From DATKKM01 sp036741795 (GTDB lineage: Bacteria; Chloroflexota; Dehalococcoidia; SM23-28-2; RBG-16-64-32): a stretch of DNA of 29,599 nt. The stretch covers positions 1 to 29,599 of the forward strand of contig DAINRO010000025.1 in the NCBI GenBank assembly GCA_036741795.1. The letters run 5' to 3'. This document shows positions 15,419 through 22,177 of this stretch, piece by piece; positions within the stretch are counted from its first letter, which is position 1, and every line of letters starts with the position of its first letter. The notes under the pieces were generated by a model. The model was not told where the DNA came from and made no database searches. It worked only from the letters and a program-made list of their open reading frames with translations. The position numbers and the translations under genes were made by a program.

Positions 15419-16492
15419 TCAGCCGGACACTGGACGCGAGCGGTGAGATGGCGCCGGCTGTCCGGAGCGAACCGGGCGTTCCGCAGGATGGACGCGCTCC
15501 AGTTCGTCCTCCCTGCCCATCACGATGATCCGGTCACCAAGTTCCACGAGGCTCGTTAGCGCGGGCGCTACGCTGATCTGGCCGCCCTTTTTGTGTACGC
15601 CCAACGTCACGACGGTCTTGCAGTCCTGCAGAATCTCGCCGATCGTTTGGCCGACGAAACCTGACTCTTCGGAGACTTCGATCTCTGCGAGCACTTTTTC
15701 GCCGACTTCGCCGGTCGCGAGTGTGTCGATGAACTCAACGACGACGGGTTGAAGAGCGGAGATTGCCATATGCCGACCAGCGATAACGTACGGGGAGAAG
15801 ACGCGATCGGCTCCCGCCCGCTGCATGCGGGGCTGACTCTCGGGACGTGAAGCACGCGCGACGACGAAGATTTCCGGGTTCAACGCCTTCGCTGTGAGCG
15901 TGATGAAGGTGTTGCCGGAATCGGAATCGGACGCTGCGAGGAGGCACCGCGCGTTGCTGATTCCGGCGCGTCGTAGCATTTCATCGCTGGTCGCGTCGCC
16001 GACGAGCAGCAGGTAGTTGCTTGCCTGTGCTCGATCGACGGATGAAGGCGTAGTCTCTATTACGACGAAGGGGAGACTGCGGGAGCTGAGTTCGCGGGCG
16101 ATCTCCTCGCCCACGCGGCCGAAGCCGCAAAGGATGTAGTGGTTCTTCATCTTCTCGATCTGTGACAACATGCGACGTTCTCCGATCAGGCTACCGAGTT
16201 CTCCTTCGAGGAGGAACTGAAAGATGCTGACAAGGGCGTAAAAGATCGCGCCCACTCCTGTCACGGCCAGCGCCATGGTGAAGATCCTGCCCAGGTCGCT
16301 CAGTTCGCCGACTTCGCGGTAGCCGATCGTCGTCAGCGTAATGACGGTCATGTACAGCGAGTCGAGGAACGTCCAGCCTTCGATGATCATGTAGCCCGCT
16401 GTTCCAACGACCGGCAGGACGAGGATCAGAGCGGCAGAACGGATCAGGTTTGGGGGAAAGGCCTGAAGCGACGGACCGGGCGGGCGACGCAC
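15419..16492 (-). CDS. Two-TM ion channel with RCK (TrkA-N/TrkA-C) domains and altered filter
   Basis: 357 residues. TM1 (about 19-38), pore helix (42-53), filter TTIGYRE (54-60) and TM2 (66-92) are followed by a TrkA-N Rossmann domain (ILCGFGRVGEEIA near 120) and a TrkA-C domain (about 250-335). This is the MthK/KtrA-type design of ligand-gated potassium channels, tetrameric in the cytoplasmic membrane, with nucleotide or ion gating. The filter reads GYR where potassium channels have GYG or GFG, so potassium selectivity should not be assumed. The GTG start lies four bases after the VWA gene stop, indicating one operon. The C-terminal ~25 residues are polar and probably disordered. Confidence 0.85.
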   Translation of the reverse strand: MRRPPGPSLQAFPPNLIRSAALILVLPVVGTAGYMIIEGWTFLDSLYMTVITLTTIGYREVGELSDLGRIFTMALAVTGVGAIFYALVSIFQFLLEGELGSLIGERRMLSQIEKMKNHYILCGFGRVGEEIARELSSRSLPFVVIETTPSSVDRAQASNYLLLVGDATSDEMLRRAGISNARCLLAASDSDSGNTFITLTAKALNPEIFVVARASRPESQPRMQRAGADRVFSPYVIAGRHMAISALQPVVVEFIDTLATGEVGEKVLAEIEVSEESGFVGQTIGEILQDCKTVVTLGVHKKGGQISVAPALTSLVELGDRIIVMGREDELERVHPAERPVRSGQPAPSHRSRPVSG

Positions 16493-16496
16493 GCGG

Positions 16497-18587
16497 TCAG
16501 GCGGCGCGGTCGCCGAAGCGCTTGCGCTTCTGCGCTACGTAATCGACGAGGATGTACTGTCCCAGGTGTTCGGGTGTGGTGTAGAAGACGCGGCCCTTGT
16601 TCATCTTGGCGATCTGGTTCACGAAGTCCTTCAAGTAGTGGTTCTTGTCCAGCATGAAGGTGTTTATCGTGATGTCCTTCTGGGTGCAGCGCTTCACTTC
16701 CTTGAGGGTCTCGCGGAGGGTGATGGGGCTTGGTGGATAAGCAAAGTAGGAGCGCCCGTGCTCCAGGTGGGCGGTTGGTTCTCCATCGGAGATCATGATG
16801 ATCTGGCGGGTGCCGGCGGAGTGCCGGGCGAGAAGCCGCTGGGCGATCATCAGGGCGTGGTGCATGTTGGTGCCGAGGACGCTCTCGTCCCAGCGCACGT
16901 AGGGCAGGTCCTCTGACTTGAGTTCGCGGGCGTAGGCGGAGAATCCGACGACGTAGAGCTTGTCCTTGGGGAACTGCGCGCGAATCAGGTTGTTGAGGGC
17001 GAGAGCGACCTTCTTTGCCGCCTGGAAGGAGCCGCGCAGGGCCATCGACCAGGACAGGTCGAGCATCAAGACAGTCGACGTGGTCGTGAGCGTCTCAGCG
17101 CGGTAGACCTGGAAGTCTTCCTTCTGGAGACGAACCGGGACATCCGGGCCTTCGCGGAAGACGCCGTTCATGATGGTTTCGCCGAGATGCAGGTGGAACG
17201 GGTCACCGAACTCGTACGCCTTTGTCTCATCCACGCGCTCGCCACCGCGGCCCTTGTCCTTCTGCTGGTGCCGCCCGTAGTTGGACTTCTTGAGCTGCTG
17301 ATAGATCTCGCCCAGCGCCTTCTCGCCCAACTTCCGGACGCCACGAGGGGTGAGTTCGTAGTTGTTGCCTTTGCGACGGATGTAGCCTGCGTCCTCCAGT
17401 GTCTGGAGAAAGTCCTTTAGTTGATCCAGGGTGTCGCGCGCTTCTTCGCCGAGGACCTCAGCGAGCTTGTCGGCGTCGATGTCGTCGAGGTCACCACCGT
17501 ACTGTGTGCGCTCGAGCTGGCGCTCCAGTTCGTCGAGGTCCTGGAGATCCCCCATGAGGCCCATCGCCTGTGCGAGGTCCAGTTCTTCGTCGCCCCGGAA
17601 GGGGTACTGGCTGGGGTCCATCGGGTTGAGGATGTCGAGGTTGATCTGGAGTTCGGCGATCTCGCGCTGGAGTTCCGGGTCGTCGATCTTGTCCATGAGG
17701 AGGTCCTGGAGCTGGCGGCGAGCCTCCAGGGGGAGGCTTTCAAGAAGGCTCTGCATGGCGGCGATGCCTGCGGTCATCTGTTCGATGAGTTCGTCCAGGG
17801 ACTGCGGCGGGTTGTCACCGAAGAGGTCGCCGTACTTCTGCATGAAGCCGTCGAAGTCCGGCTCGCCGCCGGCCATCTTCTCGGACAGCATCTGGTTGAG
17901 GTCCTTCATCATCTGCTTCATGCGGGCCATGTCCTCCGGAGACATGTTGGCGATTTGCTGCTGGAGGTCCTTGAAGAAGCCGTCCATCAGGGTCTGCTTC
18001 AGCATCTCCATCAGTTCCTGGTACTTGGCCGCGGCCTCGGGGTCCATGAACTCGTAGTCCTGCAGCCCCTTCACTCGGCCGCCGGCGTCCTGGGGAAGGT
18101 TCTCGAGAGTGGACTTCTTCTTCTCGACGATGTCCTTGAGCATCTGGGCGAGACGGTCGTCCTCCTCGGCGGTGTTCTCCTGCTTGGGGGAGCCCGTTGA
18201 GGACTGTAGGGCGTCTTCGAATGCCTGGAGGGGGTTTTCGCCGCCGAGCCGCTGGTTGGCCTCGCCGAGGCGGCGGTCGAGGGTCTCGGACTCCATGCCG
18301 ACGATCTCGTCGAGGCGCTTCTGGATGTCCTCGAAGACGGATGAGAGGTTGTACTTGTCGAGTTGCTGGCGGCGCTGCTGGCGCAGTTGCTGAAGGAGGT
18401 CGCGGAGCCCCTGCATGCGCTGGCCCATTGGGTTGCGCATGCCGCGCTGGAGGAGGTTGCGGAGGGCGTGCTGGAGGTCGCCGAAGTTCATGAGGTCGTC
18501 TGTGAGGCCCGCGAGGATCTCGTCGGGGTCGAGGTTGGGGATGTCCTGGGTGCCATCCCACTGCGAGTAGCGATACCAGAAGCTCAT
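16497..18587 (-). CDS. VWA-domain protein (CoxE-like) with long helical N-terminal region
   Basis: 696 residues. About 480 residues of charged, Gln/Met/Leu-rich helix, with many QLRQQRRQQ- and MKQMMKDL-type stretches and probable coiled coils, precede a C-terminal VWA domain. Its metal-dependent adhesion site is DLSWS (near 510), with a later Thr (LGTNMHHAL) and Asp (MISDGEP). A winged-helix-like segment lies just upstream (AGYIRRKGNNYELTPRGVRKLG). Such proteins usually work with a MoxR/BchI-type AAA+ ATPase as a chaperone pair; none is in the window. The start at 18587 is chosen because TATAAT lies exactly six bases upstream and the product then opens MSFWYRYSQWDG. The long frame antisense to this gene (17421-18200) is composition shadow. 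Confidence 0.87.
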   Translation of the reverse strand: MSFWYRYSQWDGTQDIPNLDPDEILAGLTDDLMNFGDLQHALRNLLQRGMRNPMGQRMQGLRDLLQQLRQQRRQQLDKYNLSSVFEDIQKRLDEIVGMESETLDRRLGEANQRLGGENPLQAFEDALQSSTGSPKQENTAEEDDRLAQMLKDIVEKKKSTLENLPQDAGGRVKGLQDYEFMDPEAAAKYQELMEMLKQTLMDGFFKDLQQQIANMSPEDMARMKQMMKDLNQMLSEKMAGGEPDFDGFMQKYGDLFGDNPPQSLDELIEQMTAGIAAMQSLLESLPLEARRQLQDLLMDKIDDPELQREIAELQINLDILNPMDPSQYPFRGDEELDLAQAMGLMGDLQDLDELERQLERTQYGGDLDDIDADKLAEVLGEEARDTLDQLKDFLQTLEDAGYIRRKGNNYELTPRGVRKLGEKALGEIYQQLKKSNYGRHQQKDKGRGGERVDETKAYEFGDPFHLHLGETIMNGVFREGPDVPVRLQKEDFQVYRAETLTTTSTVLMLDLSWSMALRGSFQAAKKVALALNNLIRAQFPKDKLYVVGFSAYARELKSEDLPYVRWDESVLGTNMHHALMIAQRLLARHSAGTRQIIMISDGEPTAHLEHGRSYFAYPPSPITLRETLKEVKRCTQKDITINTFMLDKNHYLKDFVNQIAKMNKGRVFYTTPEHLGQYILVDYVAQKRKRFGDRAA

Positions 18588-18593
18588 GGGGGC

Positions 18594-18599
18594 ATTATA
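18594..18599 (-). promoter_or_regulatory. -10 box TATAAT for leaderless-type VWA gene start
   Basis: On the minus strand a perfect TATAAT is followed by GCCCCC and then the ATG at 18587, so transcription should start at the initiation codon. No Shine-Dalgarno is possible in that space. Confidence 0.65.
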
Positions 18600-18999
18600 C
18601 GGGAAGAGTGCCGAGTGGAAGGCCACGGAGAGAGACGGAGAAGTTGATTGGGTTGGGCGGTTCGTACGGGGAACTTGATTGGACCGAGGGTTGATTTTTC
18701 TTTTGTTCCACTTCGGAGCGAGGATCGTGTTGGAAGCGGTACCGAAAGTGGTTTGGGGTCTTGATTGGATTGGGTGCTACAACGTGGCGGGGTCAACTCA
18801 ATTCCGATTGCGATGTTCTGTTGTGAAGGTTCCGACGGTACCCACTATTGTCGCTTGTTCACGACGGGAACTCCAAGGGGTTGGTGGCAGTTCGTGCGTA
18901 CCTCTCGCCCCACCAGATCCTGACTGTCGTCAGAATTACAGGTCGGTCGCACGACGAAGGCGCATGGGCTGCGTTCCCCGGTGGTCTGCGCCTCGCGCG

Positions 19000-19005
19000 T
19001 ATAAT
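19000..19005 (+). promoter_or_regulatory. -10 box TATAAT for leaderless-type cyclase start
   Basis: A perfect TATAAT is followed by CGCAGC and the GTG at 19012. Spacing is identical to that of the VWA, recF and crotonase genes. The -35 region is not recognisable. Confidence 0.65.
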
Positions 19006-19011
19006 CGCAGC

Positions 19012-20352
19012 GTGACTGAGCCGCGGATACAGTACGCGAGGACGGCTGACGGGGTCAGCATCGCCTACTACGCCTCCGGGAAGGGGCCGGCGCTGGTGTA
19101 TTTGCCGCCTACGCCCTTCAGCCACTTGCAACTTGAGCGGCAGATCCCACCGTGCCGGCATTGGTACGAGATGCTGGCGGCTGGCCGGACGCTGGTGCGG
19201 TACGACGGCCGGGGGATGGGGCTCTCGGACCGGAACGCCTCCGACTACTCGCTGGAGGGACAACTGCGAGACCTGGAGGCGGTCGTGGAGGCGCTCGGAC
19301 TGGAGCAGTTCGCGCTGCTCGGCACGCTGGATGCGGGGATGACGGCGATGGCGTATGCGGCGCGGAATCCGGATCGAGTGACCCACCTGGTGCTGTGGTG
19401 CACGTGGGCGCGGCGGGCGGACGTATCGGGCTCGCCGCGGACGCAGGCGCTGCGGGCGATGCTGGACCAGGACTGGGACATGTACACGGAGACGGCAGCA
19501 CGGGCAGTGCTGGGATGGAAGGCAGAAGAAGAGGCACGGCAACTGGCGGAGTTCTTCCGCCAGTGCACGACGGCCGAGTCCTTGAGGGCGATGGCGGACG
19601 CCCTGTACGAGGTCGATGTCCGTGAGGAGTTGAGGAACATTCGCAGCCCGACGCTGGTGCTGCACCGAAGGCAGATTCCAAGCGTGGATGTGGGGCTCAT
19701 GAGGAGTCTGGCTACAGACATCCCGGGGGCGAACCTGGCGCTGCTGGAAGGCGAATCGCCTGTGCCATTCGCGGGCGACGTAATGTCCGTGGCGCGGGAG
19801 GTGCGGGAGTTCCTGGGGGAGGCAGCGCCGGAGGCCCACGTTGACGAGAGCGAAGGTGGGACGGTGACGATCCTGTTTACGGACATCACGGACTCAACGC
19901 CGATGACTCAGCGCCTCGGCGACGAGGGCGCGCAGGAGGTGGTGCGGGCGCACAATGCGATCGTCCGGCGGGCGCTGAGGGCGCACGGCGGGCACGAGAT
20001 CAAGCACACGGGCGACGGGATCATGGGCTCGTTCGCGCTGGCGACACGAGCGGTGGAGTGCGCGATTGCGATCCAGAAGGCGGTGGCGACCCGGGCGGAA
20101 GACGAAGAGCGATTGGATGTGAAAGTGGCACTGAACGCCGGGGAGCCGGTGGCCGAGGAAGGCGACCTGTTCGGCTCGAGCGTGCAGTTGGCGGCGCGAG
20201 TGCGCGACGCGGCGGGGCCGGGCCAGATCCTGGTGACGGAGGTGGTGCGCGGACTGACGACGGGCAAGGGGTTCCTGGTGTCGGACACGGGCGAACACGC
20301 GCTGAAGGGGTTCGAGGAGCCGGTGCGGCTGTACGAGGTGCGGTGGGAGTAG
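19012..20352 (+). CDS. Class III adenylate cyclase fused to a degenerate alpha/beta-hydrolase domain
   Basis: 446 residues from GTG 19012. Residues ~1-275 have the alpha/beta-hydrolase fold (RTADGVSIAYYASGKGPALV, VRYDGRGMGLSDR, AYAARNPDRVTHLVLW). The nucleophile elbow reads GTLDAG, with L106 where Ser is expected; the acid site (HRRQIPS) has no Asp, and the final His position is Pro (EGESPVPF). It is probably a ligand-sensing pseudo-enzyme. Residues ~285-446 are a class III cyclase with metal-binding D291 (LFTDITDST) and D335 (HTGDGIMGSF). K331 fits ATP selection. Q392 replaces the usual transition-state Asn, as in other VQLAAR-type cyclases, and R396 is kept. The likely product is cAMP made in the cytoplasm. 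The frame running left to 18679 is rejected: the -10 box and homology both favour 19012. Confidence 0.88.
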   Translation: MTEPRIQYARTADGVSIAYYASGKGPALVYLPPTPFSHLQLERQIPPCRHWYEMLAAGRTLVRYDGRGMGLSDRNASDYSLEGQLRDLEAVVEALGLEQFALLGTLDAGMTAMAYAARNPDRVTHLVLWCTWARRADVSGSPRTQALRAMLDQDWDMYTETAARAVLGWKAEEEARQLAEFFRQCTTAESLRAMADALYEVDVREELRNIRSPTLVLHRRQIPSVDVGLMRSLATDIPGANLALLEGESPVPFAGDVMSVAREVREFLGEAAPEAHVDESEGGTVTILFTDITDSTPMTQRLGDEGAQEVVRAHNAIVRRALRAHGGHEIKHTGDGIMGSFALATRAVECAIAIQKAVATRAEDEERLDVKVALNAGEPVAEEGDLFGSSVQLAARVRDAAGPGQILVTEVVRGLTTGKGFLVSDTGEHALKGFEEPVRLYEVRWE

Positions 20353-20403
20353 CGAGTGGTGAGTGGTGAGAAATAGGTAACGACAGGCGCGGCGGTTTGG
20401 GCG

Positions 20404-20409
20404 TATAAT
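20404..20409 (+). promoter_or_regulatory. -10 box TATAAT upstream of the 161-residue gene
   Basis: A perfect TATAAT predicts a transcript start near 20416. A partial -35 (ACGACA, 20380-20385) lies 18 bases upstream. The first ATG on the transcript, at 20419, opens a four-codon frame rather than the main gene at 20461. Confidence 0.55.
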
Positions 20410-20418
20410 TCCGGCGCC

Positions 20419-20433
20419 ATGCCGCAGCGCTGA
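20419..20433 (+). other. Candidate four-codon upstream ORF (MPQR)
   Basis: ATG CCG CAG CGC TGA begins about three bases from the predicted transcript start, so in this organism it could be read by leaderless initiation. It ends 27 bases before the main ATG. Too short to support as a gene on its own; noted as a possible regulatory uORF. Confidence 0.25.
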
Positions 20434-20460
20434 GAGAATCGGCGCGGAAAGGGGAGAGCT

Positions 20461-20946
20461 ATGCCTCCTATGAGCACCCTGAGGACGTACATCGAGTCCT
20501 TACAATCCGGCAACACGAACATCACGCGGGTACTGGACAAGCTGATGCATTATCCAAGAAAGTGGCGACCGAACACCGGTGACATCACGGTTAACCCGCT
20601 ATCGCAGTTCGTGATTGAGCAGTTCTCAGCGCCGGGGCGAATGACCCCGGAAGAGATTACTCACATCGTGAACGAGTGGCCGATGGACCAGAAGGAAGCT
20701 CTGCAGACCGAGGTCTTGCTCGCCATCGAGGAGGACAGACGGATGATCTTCAAGTGGGGAGTGACCAACGCAAGTACGCCGTCCACCGAAATCATCTGGC
20801 CGCCGGACTCCGCCCCGATGAGCGTCCCGGTGAAGGTAATCTTCCGCAGCCCAAGGGCCGGTATCCTGTTCTCGGAGGGACTGTCTGAGGAGGAAGGGAC
20901 GGAGACGGATGTAGTGATCCAGTCGCAGGGGCCGTTTCCGGATTGA
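20461..20946 (+). CDS. Conserved-looking hypothetical protein, 161 residues
   Basis: Not recognised. The ATG has AAGGGGAGA about six bases upstream and its own -10 box at 20404, so it is very likely expressed; ATG 20470 is an alternative start. The product is soluble, acidic and mixed alpha/beta, with no signal peptide or membrane helix. A helical first half includes LRTYIESLQSGNTNITRVLD and MTPEEITHIVNEWP. A beta-rich second half (MIFKWGVTNAS, VPVKVIFRSPRAG) ends in an acidic tail, EEEGTETD. It lies 108 bases after the cyclase gene and is convergent with the DinB gene. Location next to a cAMP source is suggestive but not evidence of function. Confidence 0.65.
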   Translation: MPPMSTLRTYIESLQSGNTNITRVLDKLMHYPRKWRPNTGDITVNPLSQFVIEQFSAPGRMTPEEITHIVNEWPMDQKEALQTEVLLAIEEDRRMIFKWGVTNASTPSTEIIWPPDSAPMSVPVKVIFRSPRAGILFSEGLSEEEGTETDVVIQSQGPFPD

Positions 20947-20958
20947 GTGTCTAGTGCC

Positions 20959-21465
20959 CTACGGTGGGGTGAGAGGGAACTCCAGCTTCCCGTTCAGGAT
21001 CCCAATGAATGGGATTTCCGGATGGCCAAGGATTTGGCGGGTGGCGTTGATCTCGCCGGCGTGGAAGAAGTAATGGTAGGTGGTCCGCATGACGCAGGTG
21101 CCGAGGTTCTCCCACCAGTCCCGGGCGGGCTGCTCCATATCCGCGTCGCTGGCGCGTGATAGCCATTGGTCAGCGCCAGACTTCGCTGCCTCCCACAAGG
21201 CCAGGATCTCGCTGAGCGGCGGATCGGTGAAGGGTCTGCCGGTGGCGAACCGCTGTAGTAATGGGTTTTCAGGGCCACCGGTTCCGTAAACGAAGAGCCT
21301 CCACTCCTGGTCGGCAAGATGCCCGATCGTGAATGTGATGCAGTTCATTAGCGAACCGTCGGCTTTGGGTGGGCGGAAGCGCGCCTCATCGTCCGTTAAT
21401 CCTCCAAGACCACGCTCGAACTCCGAACGGGCGAAGTACAGCATCTTGACCAACTGGTGTGTCAC
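20959..21465 (-). CDS. DinB family protein
   Basis: 168 residues from GTG 21465. The four-helix DinB/YfiT fold is indicated by MLYFARSEFERGLGGLTDDE, a metal-type histidine in ITFTIGHLADQEWRLF, and a second helix with YHYFFHAGEINATRQ ending LGHPEIP. The family includes metal-dependent thiol transferases and stress-induced proteins; the substrate here is unknown. Start choice is unusual. The strong GAGGAGGT on the minus strand (21495-21488) is placed for ATG 21479, which opens a five-codon frame (MIEAR) whose TGA overlaps the GTG at 21465 in GTGA. Coupled translation would then start DinB. A GTG at 21504 gives a longer alternative without a ribosome site. It lies 73 bases after the GyrI-like gene in the same direction. 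Confidence 0.75.
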   Translation of the reverse strand: MTHQLVKMLYFARSEFERGLGGLTDDEARFRPPKADGSLMNCITFTIGHLADQEWRLFVYGTGGPENPLLQRFATGRPFTDPPLSEILALWEAAKSGADQWLSRASDADMEQPARDWWENLGTCVMRTTYHYFFHAGEINATRQILGHPEIPFIGILNGKLEFPLTPP

Positions 21466-21479
21466 CTTGCCTCTATCAT
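21462..21479 (-). other. Five-codon ORF (MIEAR) overlapping the DinB start
   Basis: ATG ATA GAG GCA AGG TGA follows an excellent Shine-Dalgarno (GAGGAGGT, eight-base spacing). Its TGA overlaps the DinB GTG by four bases. It may deliver ribosomes to DinB by termination-reinitiation. A sequencing frameshift merging the two frames is the alternative. Confidence 0.35.
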
Positions 21480-21538
21480 CCGATCTGACCTCCTCTGGTA
21501 TCACGGAGTTGTCAATCCAGGGATTCTGCTTCTGGCAA

Positions 21539-21997
21539 TCATTCTTGCCCGGACCGCAGCGGGAAAAAAACTTCGGTTTGCGGGGGCTGCGCCTCCGGGC
21601 CGGTCAGGTACACCTCCCACGCTGGACCGCTCGCCTCGCGGCCTTGCTCGCGCATCCATGATTCGACCGCCTCGTACGCCTCGGCAACGCCTTCGTAAGG
21701 CCCCACATGAAGGCATGTTGCCGCCTCGCCGCCGGGCAGTTCCCCTGGTTCCACCCTGCCGGCAGCGACAACAGGCGCGGTGACGGTGAAGCCTGCTTCG
21801 ACGCGAAAACCAGCCTGGACCGGTTCGTAGCGTCCAAATGCACCACCTGCAGGCTGCACGCCGCTGGCCAGGATGTGTGCCATCACCTCTGAGAAGATGC
21901 CCGAAAGCACTTCGCCGATTTCTTCCAACCCACAGCTAGCGTGAACGACCGCCGTGTCCTGGCGCTGCAGTTTCTTGATCCGGATCTCATATCCCAT
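21539..21997 (-). CDS. GyrI-like / AraC-type effector-binding domain protein
   Basis: 152 residues, a stand-alone SHS2/GyrI-like domain. It opens MGYEIRIKKLQRQDTAVVHA, contains the repeat-like FGRYEPVQAGFRVEAGFTV and the segment GEAATCLHVGPYEGVAEAYEAVESWM, and closes WEVYLTGPEAQP. It has no DNA-binding helix-turn-helix, unlike AraC or MerR regulators with this domain. Relatives bind hydrophobic drugs or act on gyrase, and some hydrolyse small adducts. GGGAGGA precedes the ATG with good spacing. The DinB gene follows in the same direction. Ligand unknown; a small-molecule stress role is inferred from the pair. Confidence 0.8.
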   Translation of the reverse strand: MGYEIRIKKLQRQDTAVVHASCGLEEIGEVLSGIFSEVMAHILASGVQPAGGAFGRYEPVQAGFRVEAGFTVTAPVVAAGRVEPGELPGGEAATCLHVGPYEGVAEAYEAVESWMREQGREASGPAWEVYLTGPEAQPPQTEVFFPLRSGQE

Positions 21998-22127
21998 GCG
22001 GCGTTCCTCCCAATCTTCAGCTCAGGACCCTCAAACAGAGCGGTTTCTGAAGGTGGCATCGGCGTCGGCGATGCGGATGTCCATTCGGGGAGTCTAAAGA
22101 GTGCGGGGCCAAGAGTGAAGAGTGGGA

Positions 22128-22151
22128 GGGGCCCGGCTTGCGCCGGGCCCC
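22128..22151 (-). terminator. GC-rich hairpin after the FAD oxidoreductase gene
   Basis: GGGGCCCGGC (22128-22137) pairs perfectly over 10 bp with 22142-22151 around a TTGC loop. It lies 26 bases beyond the oxidoreductase stop. On the minus strand the trailing sequence is CT-rich without a true T-run, so it may slow rather than fully end transcription. Confidence 0.5.
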
Positions 22152-22177
22152 CTCTTTGGGTGCGACTCTGCTCTTTG

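Larger units (their letters stand above)
18588..19011. other. Divergent 424-base intergenic region with TTGATTGG repeats
   Basis: No coding frame here looks real; frames crossing it lack conserved content. It separates two leaderless-type promoters, one at each end. TTGATTGG occurs three times in the same orientation (18644-18651, 18675-18682, 18761-18768), with a weaker TTGATTTT at 18691. These could be operator repeats for a regulator acting on the VWA or cyclase gene. No strong hairpin or -35 element was noticed. Confidence 0.4.

Noticed and set aside
17421..18200. 259-codon frame on the plus strand rich in Leu, Val and His
   Set aside because: Complement of the Gln/Glu/Lys/Leu-rich helical part of the VWA protein; repetitive composition explains the openness.
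18679..19011. N-terminal extension of the cyclase frame
   Set aside because: The added residues have no homology-like pattern, and a perfect -10 box lies six bases before GTG 19012, so the extension would not be transcribed from it.
18859..19839. 326-codon frame on the minus strand
   Set aside because: Antisense to the cyclase fusion; Arg/His/Pro-rich and without conserved elements.
21510..21515. TTGACA on the minus strand upstream of the DinB gene
   Set aside because: No -10 box lies 16-19 bases downstream, so it is probably chance.
22090..22126. AAGAGTG-type imperfect repeats between the GyrI-like and oxidoreductase genes
   Set aside because: Short, irregular low-complexity sequence beside a hairpin; no array or target-site structure.
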